Made by a program: the position numbers and the translations under genes. From the NCBI GenBank assembly GCA_030272155.1, contig CP126198.1:1922001-1986000 (forward strand): DNA of 64,000 nucleotides, in the 5' to 3' direction. The DNA comes from Tetradesmus obliquus (Eukaryota; Chlorophyta; Chlorophyceae; Sphaeropleales; Scenedesmaceae). The notes beneath the pieces were generated by a model. It was not told the origin of the DNA, ran no database searches, and was given only the letters and a program-made list of their open reading frames with translations. Shown here one piece after another: positions 1 to 13,118 of the stretch; the first letter of the stretch is position 1, and the number at the start of each line of letters is the position of its first letter.

Positions 1-116
1 AAAACAGCCGGCAGCTTGAGCACCCACATGTGTGCCGAGACCAGCTTGACACTGTTTTCTGCTTCAGCACTTTCTCTCATGCTGGCCTCTGCCTGGCTGC
101 TTGTCATGCCATGCAG

Positions 117-3100
117 TTTGCCAGCTCAGTCCACATGGACTTGAGTCTGCTGTTGGGGTCCATCTTCTGTACTTGGGTGGTGCAGATGCTGCTGCCTGTC
201 TAGTAAGTGTGCTATGTTGAGCAACAGTTGAATAGTGCTTGTAATTCTGTATATTACCCGAAAATGCCAGCAGAAGGTGCTGTGCCTGCACTGCTTTGAG
301 TTGTGCAGAGTGCAAAAATAGCAGCTGCCTGTGCCGCCAGCTGATGTACTCACAACAACCTGCGTTAGACAATAACTGCAAGGTGTGCTTGGACAGTTGG
401 TGAACGCCCTAGTTGGTTGGATCAAGTGCTGCCCTGCCTGATGCATGCTGCGCTTTTCTTGTCCTGCAGTGTGATGCAGCTGGTGTATGAGAAAGAGAAC
501 AGGCTGCGCATGATGATGAAGATGCACGGCCTTGGGGACGCCGCCTACTGGATTGTGACGTACGGCTGGTTTGCCGTGCTGTATGCGGCCTACATGATTG
601 TGTTCGTCTTCTTTGGCAGTGTCATGGGCCTCAGCATATTCACGAAGAACGATTATGGTAAGCGCCCAGCCTGACATATTCCTCGCAAGCAATTTACTGC
701 ACAGAAGAGGACATGTCGGTTGTGACTCTTTGGTGTGTCAGCTGCATACATGCCCATGCTAGCCTCAATTGCTGATGCGCTTTTGCAAAGGATCGCTGTG
801 ATATGTGCCATTGCCGGCCTAAGCTCTTGCTGCCACAACTTGCTGCGCTGCAGGCATCCAGTTCATCTTGTACGCGCTGTTTGGCAACAACATGATCGCC
901 TTCTCGTTCCTGATGAGCTGCATCTTCACCAGCAGCAGGACTGCGACAGTGTTTGCATACCTGCTGGTGTTCAGCAGTGGCCTGGTTGGCAGCCTTCTGC
1001 TTAGCCAGCTTGCCAATGGTGGCTACTGGTATGCAGACTTGCTGGAGTTCATTCCTTCGCTCGCACTGTACAGGTGGGTGTCTGGCTGCTACAGATGCTA
1101 CTGCTGCTGATGCATACCCACCTGCACCTTCCAAGAGACAACATATGGTCCAACTGGTAGCTTGTAGCTAAAAAGGTGTTTTACCACTGATGCTGTCTTC
1201 ATGTGTGTATGCGTTTGCAGGGGGGTTTATGAGCTGAACGAGTACTCTTCCCTGGCTGTGAACCGCAAGTCGTTTGGCCTGGCTGCTGCCAACTTGAGTG
1301 ACCCTCAGAATGGCATGAAGACCGTCTGGCTGATCCTTGGTGTGGAGTGGGTGATCTTCATGCTGGCAGCGTGGTACCTTGAGCAGGTGGGAGGGCTGTT
1401 GTTTTGTGCAGTGCCTCTTTGCACTTTGGGCCAAGCGGGGACAGGCAGGTGCATGCGTGCCACGCGCCGGGCAGCAAGAGTGGTCCTGCTGGAAGCATAC
1501 GTGCTGAGCACTCTCTGTGCAGCACGAAGCATAAGACACGGGACAGCACTGATCAATGTATGATGCCTGCATTGCATGTGCACCCACAGCAGTTGGACCG
1601 CCGATATATATCGGCCTAGATCGATCTTAGCTGTTACACGGCCCCTATATGTGAGTTGCTGCGTATCAACATGTGTGCAGGTGTACGCCAGTGGCACTGG
1701 CAACAAAAGGCACCCATTGTTCTTCCTTGAGTGGATGTGGCGCAGCAATGGCAGGAAGCAGCCTGCTCGCAAACATCGGGCCAGCAAAGACCTGAACCTG
1801 CCAACCATCAAGTCACCAATCAAGCAGGCGCTGCAGCTACCTCCAGCAGCAAGCCTGCCAGGCGTTGTGACAGTGCCAGCATCATCGCCGCCACCGTCAC
1901 CAGTGCTAGTAAAGCCTGGCGCCCTGCCACTGGTTGATGCGTCCAGCATTGCTGCTGCTGGCTGTGAGTGGCAGGAGCCTGCTGATGTGGCTGCTGAGAG
2001 GCGCAAGGTGGAAGCCATGCAGGACTATGCTGACCACCCGATTGTGGTGAAGCACCTTCAGAAGACATACCCCAGCCGTGATGGTCAGCCTCCCAAGGTG
2101 GGGAGAGGATGCATGTGTGTCTTTGTGTGTCAAAGACATAAGCAGGCATCCAACTCTATGCTCTGTAGACAAATCCAAGACGGTTTTGTGATTGAGCCGG
2201 TCTGCACCAGCTTGAACGTGGTGTCTCTTTTGCAGCTGTGTTCATTTGAGAGTTTTCGTGACACAGCTGCAGCACCGGTGTAGTGCTGCATTGCGTGAAG
2301 CAGGCTGACTCATGTCCATGCTCGTTCTCCTGCTTGCAGCATGCTGTGCGCTCTCTCAACCTGGGCATCAAGCGCGGCGAGTGCTTCGGCCTGCTGGGGC
2401 CCAACGGTGCTGGCAAGTCCACCTCCATGAGCATGATGGTGCGTGCCACAGCAGTGGTTCTTGGCAGCAGCGATATCTACGTCTGCCTTTGCTCTTCAAC
2501 TGCACAGCTTGATGTGGCAAGCTTGCAGCACGCTGTGCACCTGGGTAGCAGCAGTGGCTGTGCAGCCAGGCGTTTGTCTCTGCTGTGCTGTGCCGTGATG
2601 AACTTGGGTGCGCACTTTGAAGGCTGTTGTATTCTACTTTTGTCGTTTCCCCTCCATCCCTGTACTGTGCTTTTGCCCTGTGCTGGGGCACTGATGCAGG
2701 TTGGCCTGATTGAACCAAGTGGCGGGGACGCGCTGATTGGCGGTTTCGACATTACGAAGAACATGGACGACATCTACAGCCTCATGGGCGTGTGCCCGCA
2801 GCACGACCTGCTCTGGGAGACTCTCACAGGTAGCCGCAGCGCCTGAAGCATGCCACAAGGGGGATCAGGTGCTCTGCTTATCAAGTTGTGGCAAGTTGTG
2901 GCACTGGTTGCTGCTGTTGCGAGGCACTTCAAAAAGTAAGATTACAGCACAGCTGCTGCTAGGTCTGCAGACGTGTGCTTTGCACGCTGTGCGGCTGCTC
3001 ACAACAACTATGTGCTGCTGCTGCAGGCCGAGAGCACCTGATGTTCTATGGGCGGCTGAAGGGCATGAAGGGTGAGCACCTGCAGCCATGGTCGTCACGG

Positions 3101-4688
3101 TTTATTTTGCTCATGTTACTGAGCCTTGCCAGCTGCAATGCTCTGTTTTAATAGAAAACAATCAGACTGGTTTCCTGCGCTCCTGTGATATATGCTGATG
3201 CTGAATCATGCCTTGCACGCTCCCTCCCTGCTTGCTGCCCTTGCTAGGTGCTGAGCTGGAGGCTGCTGTCCAGTCCAGCCTGCGCGCAGTCAACCTGTGG
3301 GCAAACAGCGTGGCTGACAAGCAGGCTCGGCAGTACAGCGGCGGCATGAAGCGGCGCCTGAGCGTGGCCATCAGCTTCATCGGAGACCCTCTGGTGGTGT
3401 ATATGGATGAGCCAAGCACGGTGCGCATGTCAGTCAAGGTTGTGTTGTACAGGGCTGCTTGCAGGGTTGGTCAGGGGTGGACTGCCTGTGTCGTTATGCA
3501 GCTGGTGAAAGGGCGCTCCTGCCAGGAGGCCACCACTAGTACTAGTGCCACGGTGGCTTCTGCATGGATGCTGCCGCAGCAATTGGCAATTCCAGTCATC
3601 GCCATTGATACTATCAACTACTGCTGACCAACTAATACCCTTTCAATTGAATTCCCCTGGCACTGTAGGGCCTGGACCCGGCATCACGCCGCACCCTGTG
3701 GGAGTGTGTGAAGAACAACAAGCGCGACCGCGCCATTGTGCTGACCACGCACAACATGGAGGAGGCGGAGCTGCTGTGTGACAGGCTGGGAATCTTTGTT
3801 GACGGGCGGCTGGTGTGCATTGGGCACCCCAAGGACATCACTGGCAGGCACGGCAGCTTCCTGGTGCGTAGGCCTTGCTGGCTGTAGGTGCTCGTAAGCA
3901 TGCATGTACACTGCAGCTTACCAGCCTTGTGCTGCTAGCATGCAGCGTCAGCTGCTTACCTCGGCTGGTTTCATATGTAAGCTGCACCAAGAGGCGCAAG
4001 AGACAATTCTTGCTGGAGTGATGCAGGTGCCGCTTGGTTCTTGTTTTCAGGTCTTGCTCGACATCAGCAGCAGCTCACTATTGTCTGTTGCCGCATGCCG
4101 GTTGCAGGTGCTGACCATCACAGTGCCAGCAGAGCAGGTGGCAGCAGCGCAGCAGATGGTGCTGGAGTGCTTATCGCCCCGCGCGCAGCTCACATACAGC
4201 GTTGGTGGCACACTCAAGTTTGAGCTGCCAAGCAGTGAGGTAAGTTTGGCCGCATGGCAGCTTTCCAGGCGCTGTACGCACTGCACACTTACATCAGCAT
4301 GCAGGGCGCATGGGCTGTCGTTCTTGCTAGAATAACAAGGGGTTTTTTCCGCATGCTTGAAGAAAAGCTGCAGCTACTTTTATGCGCTGTCTGAGTGTGT
4401 ATCGTGCATCGCCAGTGTGCGCCCGCGTGCCCAACTGCGCTGCACGGACAGTGCCGCCTGCAGACACAGCTGGACGCCTGCCTGACAGCACACCACCACT
4501 TGACAGTTGACTTCTATGTGCATTGGTCGTCTGTCTGACTGCAGGTGAGCCTGAGCCGCGTCTTTGCCACCATGGCTGGCGACAAATTCTCTGAGCTACA
4601 GCTGCTGGATTGGGGCGTGGCCAACGCCACGCTGGAGGAGGTGTTCATCCGCTTTGCACGTCAGATGGGGCTCAAGGCTGGGCGCTGA
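117..4688 (+). CDS. ABCA-subfamily ABC transporter, 3' part
   Basis: Half-size ABCA (plant ATH-like) transporter, membrane-bound and probably moving lipids; substrate unknown. Phase-consistent exons: 117-202, 470-657, 854-1073, 1221-1386, 1681-2097, 2340-2438, 2700-2829, 3027-3071, 3248-3420, 3669-3863, 4108-4239, 4545-4688, giving 664 visible residues. The first exons encode the end of the transmembrane domain, and 1681-2097 a linker. The nucleotide-binding domain is complete: Walker [10 protein letters not shown] at 2397-2423, Q-loop in MGVCPQHDL near 2790, signature YSGGMKRR near 3335, Walker [11 protein letters not shown] ending 3420, D-loop GLDPASR from 3669, and H-switch in TTHNMEEAE near 3750. 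An intron splits Walker B from the D-loop. The order TMD then NBD, with the family C-terminal segment after the NBD, is typical of ABCA. The 5' end lies outside the window; bases 1-116 may hold another exon I could not frame. Confidence 0.93.
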
Positions 4689-4887
4689 GCAGCTTGTAGT
4701 GAGGCTGCAAGAAATAGACGGCGACATTGTTTTGGGGGCGTGTCTTGTCCCGCTGACAAGGGGCCTGTGGGCATCATGCCGTAGTACAGCATTTGTGCTA
4801 GCTGTTAATATGGAGCATTTGATGAAGCGCAGCTGTTGTGCTGCCCTGTAGATTGCCAGACTTTACGGAATCCAGCTGCTTGAACTT

Positions 4888-4953
4888 TGTAATGTGGGAA
4901 AGTTGATTGTAAGCCGTTTGCCATCTGTGAAGGGCAGCATGCTTTCCCTGTAA
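4888..4953 (+). terminator. Polyadenylation signals of the ABCA gene
   Basis: Three TGTAA motifs (4888-4892, 4908-4912, 4949-4953) lie 200-265 bases after the stop. TGTAA is the usual chlorophyte poly(A) signal. Which one is used cannot be seen. Confidence 0.55.
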
Positions 4954-5537
4954 CATTCTTTGCTGGCTACTACAATGCACCGTGCCTAGTCACTGGCAGT
5001 CATTGAATCGCCGTCACCGGCAATCACTGAGTTACCATGTTCAAACATACAATTCAATGGCTTTGATCCCACAGTGCAGCAACCATCGTTATGTTGGCCT
5101 TATAAGCTAATTAGCTGGTGACACACGTGTGGCATAGTGAGTTAGCAGCCCTGCCGCAATCACTGTGAAGATGCAGTATGCCGTACCATGCCGCGGTGCC
5201 TTGATGTGCACACGTGGACCATATGGTGATGCATCACGGCAACCCCATTCTGGCCAAAATTCAGAGCACCAGGCCACATGTGTGTGATGGTCCAGTGCAC
5301 AACCGAGCAATCATTGCACACGATTTACTCAGCAGCAATCACTACTGGTTCAATTGCGCTGCCAGCACCGCCATCCCAACTGCCGCCTGGCTGCCGCAGC
5401 TGCTGGCTTGCCTCGGGTGCTCGAGGCTCGTGCAGCATAGCCTAGTACAAACATGCATCAGCAACATTGGATCACATGTCTCGTCTTCTCACATACACAC
5501 GCTACACGACATGCAGACGTTGTCCTCACAACTACTC
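4954..5537. other. Convergent spacer between ABCA and COG5
   Basis: The stretch between the tail-to-tail ends of ABCA (+) and COG5 (-). It should hold the COG5 3' UTR. I saw no coding sequence, RNA gene or clear TGTAA on the minus strand. Confidence 0.5.
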
Positions 5538-8500
5538 TTACTCCACTCCACACAGCTGCCTCATCACCGCCAGCACAGCTGCCTTGCCAGCATCTGCTGC
5601 TGCCACTGCTGCTGCCTCGCCCCTGGCTGCCTGCAGTGCTGCTGCTACACGCGCTGCCACGTCAGCGCTGCTGTGCTGGTCCAGCCACTTGCTGTACTGC
5701 TGGGGGGCCATGCCTGACAGCTCAGCAGGGCTCTGAATGGAGGGCGGCAGCCTGCAGCCAGGTTTAAGGTGCAAGGGTTTGAACGTTCATTTGTTTTTCA
5801 ATCAGCTGAGTGCAGGTAGATGCATGGCGGCTTCCAATGCAAACACAGATGAGGCTAATATGTTGAGCTGTACGGTTTGTCACGCCCCAAAGTGAAAGGA
5901 ATGGAGGTAGGAAGTTGTTGTTGGCAATAGTATAGCTTGGCAGCTCAGCATAGCAGGTGTAGTGCAAACTGCAGCTGCCAGTACCACCATCACCAGCATC
6001 ACTCCGTTTCACATGCCAAAAACAAAACAACGCATGCTGCTGGTGCATATCAACGACCAAGTGCACAGGCACACACTGCGCACACCTTGAGAAGCAGTGG
6101 TGCAGCACCAGGCTTGCTGGCAGGTCCTTCAGGCAGGCGGCACCAGGCAAGCTGCTGTCTTCAGCAAACAGCAGCGCTCGGAATGCCCTTAGGCACCTGG
6201 CAAGACAGCAGCACAGAAGATGACAGATGTTAGTTGGTTGATTGGTGTGCGAGCAAGTTACGAGTTGAGGCCATGATGCGGCAGGCAAATGTCACAGACG
6301 TTGAAAAAGAAGGGAGCGCTGCGATACATGTGAATCCTGCGATCCTGCGGATACAGCTGCTGTGTTCTGCTCCGCTCAACACACATACAATCCCAGGCAT
6401 CATAGCTCACCTCTGTGCGGGCCCCAGCGCCTCCAGGGGGAGCAGCCCCTGCCCCACCACACACATACACATGCATCACATTTTCATCGTCACGCACGCC
6501 ATGCGCATGGCTTCAGCCACACAACACACACCACTTCAGGCCACCTCACCCACCTGTGTGCAGGCCCCAGCGCCTCCAGGGGAAACAGCCCCTGCCCCAC
6601 CACCAGCTGCACCTCCCCCAGATCTTTTGCCAGCACCAGCTTGCTGTTCTGGCTCAGCTCCCGCAGCAGGCAGGCCTGGCGCACCCACAGCATCAGCAGC
6701 CGGCCTGCTGCCACCTCAGCGAGGGTGGAGCCCACTGAGGGGACATTGGGGCTGGGCGCGGGTATGAACATGGCCAGGAACTCCGACCTGAAAAACAAGC
6801 GCAAAGTGTGGAAACAAGCCTGAATTGTGAAGTAGTGGTTTAGTTACCAAGGCATTCGCGTGGAGGAAAAGTGTGAATCATCTAGGGGATGAATGGTAAC
6901 GGCAGAGACACTCCCACAGCATCAGCAGCCGGGCTGCTGCCACCTCAGCTAGGGTGGAGCCCACTGAGGGCACGTTGGGGCTGGGCGCGGGTATGAACTT
7001 GGCAAGGAACTCCGACCTGAACACGGGTGTGAAGTTGAAATAAAGGAGAACTGATGTTTTAGCCCGTGTGCTTTTCTTTCAGGAAGGTATTGAGCCTTTA
7101 GAGGGACCATGGCCGCTGCCAAAAGGCATGCAGATGCAGTTGGGCAGTCAGCACTATGAAGCACCACAGCCGGGCTGCTGCCACCTCAGCTAAGGTGGAG
7201 CCCACCGAGGGCACGTTGGGGCTGGGCGCGGGTATGAACTTGGCAAGGAACTCCGACCTGAACACGGGTGTGAAGTTGAAATAAAGGAGAACTGATGTTT
7301 TAGCCCGTGTGCTTTTCTTTCGGGAAGATTTTGAACCAGAGAGGGACCATGGCCGCTGCCGAGAGGCATGCAAAAGCAGTTAGGCAGTTGGCACTATGAA
7401 GTACCACAGCCGGCCTGCTGCCACCTCAGCTAGGGTGGAGCCCACTGGGGGCACGTTGGGGCTGGGCGCGGGTATGAACTTGGCGAGGAACTCCGACCTA
7501 GATAAAATTCCAACCAGAATATAGGTGTGAAGTGTAAGATCAGGAGAGTTAGTTTTCAGCCCATGTGTTGTATGCGGAAGATGTTTTGAGAGCCTTTGAG
7601 TGGTGATGGTCGCTGCTGAGAGACATGCAAAAGCAGGACTAGGCAGACGGCAGGCTGAAGTGCTGCAGGGTGAAGCAGTGGCACAGCCTAGAGCCAGCAG
7701 TACAAGAGAAAGGTTTGGTAATGGGGAGGAATCATGGCTTGGTCGACAGCCGGCTGATGTTGCATGCCTGTGCCATAAAGGGGGGGGGGGGAGGGTGATC
7801 AGGTGCATGACAGCATGAAGACTTCAGGAAGACAATCATAGCAAGTGCAAAAACTGTTGTCAGCGCCCACCTGAACACCGCAATGGCGTTCGCCAGCTCA
7901 CTGACATAAGCGCTGGTCTCTATGACCCCGCCCATGCCAGCATCACTGTCACTGGCCCGGCCCTGCTCTGCAGCGCCATCTGCCCCAGTTGCTGCTGCTG
8001 CTGCTGCTGGGCCCCAGCGCTGCTTGTGCATTGCCATGATGTGTGCTTCAAACACCTCCATGGCTGCCTTGAAGATGGGCGACACTGCACGGCAGAAGGC
8101 GGTGCAGTGCGACACAGTGCATGAGAGTATGAATAGCACAGTACAACGCACTACATGCCAAAGCAAGGGGCAAAACAAAGCAACAGAACCGCAACTCAAC
8201 TTCAGAAAAACAACACAAGTTTAGTTGAGTAAAACACCTCCATGGCTGCCTTGAAAATAGGCGACACCGCACAGCAGACAGCAGCACAGTGCATCACACT
8301 GGATCACAATGTATGAGAGCACGAATAGTACTATACAGTGCCATGTTGTGTGCTTCAAACACCTCCATGGCTGCCTTGAAGATGGGCGACACTGCACAGC
8401 AGACAGCAGCACAGTGCATTGCAGTGGATCATTGTGCATGAGGGCATGAACAGTACCACACAGTGCCATGATGTGTGCTTCAAAGACCTCCATGGCTGCC

Positions 8501-9918
8501 TTGAAGATAGGTGACACTGCACAGCAACAGACGGTGCAGTGCAGTTTGTAATGCAGTAGCTTGAGTATGGGCTGAACAAGTACAGTGCAGTAAAGGCCAA
8601 AGCAACAGGCAAAACACAGCAACAGCTCCGCAATTCAAATGCAAGAAATAGTTGAGTACAACACCTCCATGGCTGCCTTGGAAATGGGCGACACTGCACG
8701 GCAGACAGCAGTGCAGTGCATCACAGTGGATCATAGCGCATGAGGGCATGAATAGTACCACACAGTGCCATGTTGTGTGCTGCAAACACCTCCATGGCTG
8801 CCTTGAAGATAGGCGACACTGCACAGCATCACAGCAGCACATTGCATCACAGTGGACCACAGTGCATGAGAGCATGAATAGTACTATACAGTGCCATGAT
8901 GTGTGCTTCAAACACCTCCATGGCTGCCTTACAAATTTGTGACACTGTACAGCAGAAAGCGGTGCAGTGCAGCACAGTGGAGCGCGCACAGTATAGTACA
9001 AGCCAAACCAAAGAGCAGGAGACAGCAATCCTGTGGGAGAGACCAGGACTTCAGTGATCACATCTATAGAAGCCACATCAGCACACCACATCAGGCGACA
9101 TGCATTGATGCTGCTACGCCCCACGCCCTGTGGTAACCTCCAACAACATGCTGCCCTGCACCCTATTTCAATACACCCACCTGTGTCAATGGCAGTAGCC
9201 TGCAACGCCTCAAGCGGCGTCTGCAGTGCCGCAGTGGCGGGCGCAGGCAGCCGCGGCAGCAGTGTGACCAGTGACCTGTGCACCTCCTGCAGCTGGCTGC
9301 ACAGCGCGATGTTGCGCACCTGCGCTGCATTGGCGCCGCCACCCGCCCCTGGGCCGAGTGACACCTGGCGCAGCGCAGCAGATACAAGGCGGGAAGGCGG
9401 TTAACACCAGGTGGTTAGCCCAAGGTGGTGACAAGTGTGTGTTGCATGCATCTGCCTGCTGCGAGAAGTGGCAGGGCAGGCACTGCACAGGCGTGGGCAA
9501 GACAAAGCAAGCCAGGCGCAAGAGAATCAGATGCACAGCCCCGCTTGCTGCAGCCCTGGCCCTGCTGCTGCTATATGGCATTCCTGCTCAAGAGACCAAA
9601 CACCACTCAGCAGCTGCAATGTATATCATACATGAAAAATTGACAGCTGTGCCCCACACACCTGCCGCAGCTCCGGCCCTGCTGCTGCCATGTACTCTGC
9701 CTTTTCTGCCACCAGCCGCAGCGCCTTGCCCACGCTGAAATGTAAATAAACACTATAAACTACTTACTCACCTGCCGCAGCTCCGGCCCTGCTGCTGCCA
9801 TGTACTCAGCCTTTTCAGCCACCAGCCGCAGCGCCTTGCCTACTGCTGAGCCCACCAGGCCTGCCAGGTGGGCGCTGCTGCCGGCTGCCTTCAGCTCCTC
9901 ATGCAGCAGCCTTGACGT

Positions 9919-9949
<31 letters not shown>

Positions 9950-12355
9950 GCGGCGGCGGCGGCGGCAGCAGCAGCACGCGATCTCAGCAGCAGCCATAGG
10001 AATATCAGAACTGGGGTGCGCAAGGGTGAGGTGTATCTGGGCATGTCAGTTCTGCGTCTGCTGCAGCGCGACTGCATGCTGTGCTGTGAGTACAGCTGCC
10101 GCTCACCCGATGCACTTCTGCACATCTGCAGGGCTGGGAAGTTCCCATGCACTGCCAGGGAAGGCAGCAGGTGACACAAACCCTACACCAAGCAACAAGC
10201 GCTGCCAGCAGAAGGCTATGTAAGTATTCTGCCGCTGACAAACGCCACAGTGCACACGCATGGCTTCTGCCAGCCAGCAGCGCGCAGCAGCCCAAGGCAT
10301 CCAGCCACAGCACACACGCAGCAGCAGCAGCAGCAGCAGCAGCAGCTCACCCGATGCACTTCTGCACATCTGCAGGGCTGGGCAGCACGCGGGCACTGCC
10401 AGGGAAGGCAGCAGCAACAGCATCCTGCATGCGGCCCAGGCATGCTGCCAGGTAGGCGTCCCTGAAGGGCCCCGAGGCATCCAGCAGCGCGGCCAGCTGG
10501 TCCGGCTGCGCAGCAGGCGGCACGCCCTGCAGCGCACGCAAGCGCATGGTTTGGTACGCTACAACATATTGGCATGTGCATATTGGAACCCCAGCAATGC
10601 CAGCAGGAGCCTGATTCCAGACAGCCAAATGCAGCGAAACCTTTGGGAGCTGTGCAACTGGACAACTCCGTGCGCTTCCCACCTTGAGCCTGCTCTCGCT
10701 CTGGATGCGTGCGAATGCGCCCTCCAGCAGCGTCAGCAGCCTCAAGTAGCTGGTGCATGGCATGCTTGAGCCCGACTTGCTGATGCTTCTGTCCAACTTG
10801 TTGAGGTGTGAGCGGCAGTGACTGCGGACAAGTGCGCGCTCTAGCAATGCCAACGGGGAGCCTGAAATCCTAGGCACCAAGATCCAGTGAAATGCACAAC
10901 TGTGCAGTTCCAAGTGCTTGCACTACCCACCTTGAGCCTACTTTCACTCTGTATGCGTGCGAATGCGCCCTCCAGCAGTGTCAGCAGCCGCGGGTAGCTT
11001 GCGCATGGCATCCAAATGCAACTGCTTCTAGGCGACTGTACAGGTTCATGTGCTGGCCCACCTTGAGCCTGCTCTCGCTCTGGATGCGTGTAAAGGCTGC
11101 CTCCAGCAGCGTCAGCAGCCGCGGGTATTGCATGGCACGCTTTTCCTTACTTACCGAGGTGTGAGCAGCAGCAGTGACTGCAAACAATTGCGGCACTCTA
11201 GCAATGCCAGGCGGGAGCCTGAAATCCTAGGCACCCGAATGCAGCGAAATTTTCAACAATGTGCAGATTAAATGCACTACCCACCTTGAGCCTGCTCTCG
11301 CTCTGTATGCGTGCAAATGCGCCCTCCAGCAGCGTCAGCAGCCGCGGGTAGCTGGCGCCCAGCGCGTCACGCACAAAGCCGCCTTTTGAAGGCCGCGCGG
11401 CAGCGGCAAACGCGTCACCAATCACACGCAGCGCATCAGCCCTGCAGGTTGCAGGGACAGCGCCAGCGGGTATCAGCAATTTGTGATGCTAGCGGTATGT
11501 GGATCTGGAACAGCAGCTGCAGAAGCAGCAGTCACAACAGCTGGGAGAGGTTTGAAGGAAGTACAACAGCTTAGCAGCAGCGCGAGCTACTGGCGCCCAG
11601 CGCGTCACGCACGAGGCCGCCCTTGGAGGGCTGCGTGGCAGCAACAAAACGCATCGCCTATCACACGCAGCGCATCCGCCCTGCAGGTTCGCAGTGAAAA
11701 GTAACATCCCGCCGCATCTGTCTGCACTGACTGCGAGGAGCACCACACAACACACAGCCTTGCATCAGCAGTGAATGTTACTCCTGCTGCTGCTGCTGCT
11801 GCTGCTGAATCATCTATCCCTCTCACCGCCTCTCTCACCAGTACTTTTCTGTCAGCAGGGGCTTCCCCGGAGGGCACAGCTCATCCAGGAACAGCACATG
11901 GCTGAGCGGAGCAAATGCCAGGTGTAACTACACGTCTTAATGCTTGGGACATGTTTGTGCTGGAACAGCACATGGCTGAGCGGAGCAAATGCCAGGTGTA
12001 ACTACACGTCTTGTTGCTCGGGACATGTTCGGGACATGTTTGTGCTGGAACAGCAGCTGCAGCAGCCTATCATCAAAACAGCTGGGAAAGGTGCTAAGCA
12101 AGTACATACAGCTTGGCATCAGCCGTGCTTTCACCGCCTTGGCACCCCATCATCAATCCATCCTGCAACACGTCTCACCAGTATTTCTCTGTCAGCAGCG
12201 GCTGTCCTGGAGGGCACAGCTCATCCAGGAACAGCACATGGCTGAGCGGGTCTCGCTTCTTGGCCACCACTCGCTGCAGGTGCCACACTGCAAGGCAGCC
12301 GTTGGCCAGGCAGTCGCAGGCATTGCGCAGGCTCTGCCACAGCTTGTCCTGCAAG

Positions 12356-12391
<36 letters not shown>

Positions 12392-12465
12392 GCAGGATGA
12401 GTAACAAGCAGCCATTGGCCAGGCAGTCGCAGGCACTGCGCAAGCTCTGCCACAGCTTGTCCTGC

Positions 12466-12499
<34 letters not shown>

Positions 12500-12692
12500 A
12501 ATACAAGCAGCCGTTGGCCAGGCAGTCGCAGGCACCGCGCAGGCTCTGCCACAGCTTGTCCTGCAAGCAGCAGCAGCAGCAGCGGCAGCAGCAGCAGCAG
12601 CAGCAGCAGCACCAGCAGGCAGGATGAGTAACAAGCAGCCATTAGCCAGGCAGTTGCAGGCACTGCGCAAGCTCTGCCACAGCTTGTCCTGC

Positions 12693-12735
<43 letters not shown>

Positions 12736-12800
12736 AATACAAGCAGCCGTTGGCCAGGCAGTCGCAGGCACCGCGCAGGCTCTGCCACAGCTTGTCCTGC

Positions 12801-12843
<43 letters not shown>

Positions 12844-12916
12844 CAGGATGAGCAACAAGCAGCCATTAGCCAGGCAGTTGCAGGCACTGCGCAAGCTCTG
12901 CCACAGCTTGTCCTGC

Positions 12917-12963
<47 letters not shown>

Positions 12964-13084
12964 GCAGCAGCAGCAGCAGCAGCAGCAGAAGCAGCAGCAG
13001 CAGAATCATAAGCGTCAGCAGCAGTTGGGATGTGCCTTGCTCATATGCGCTGCGAAGGCTCTGCCACAGCTTCTCCTGCAAGCA

Positions 13085-13118
<34 letters not shown>

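Noticed and set aside
9271..9738. 155-codon plus-strand frame over COG5 exon 8
   Set aside because: It is an antisense shadow of a well-supported exon and its intron.
12175..12918. Long minus frame with repeated LWQSLR and poly-A/C blocks
   Set aside because: It reads through CTG tracts and decoy acceptors. The COG5 protein alignment and phase support only 12348-12179.
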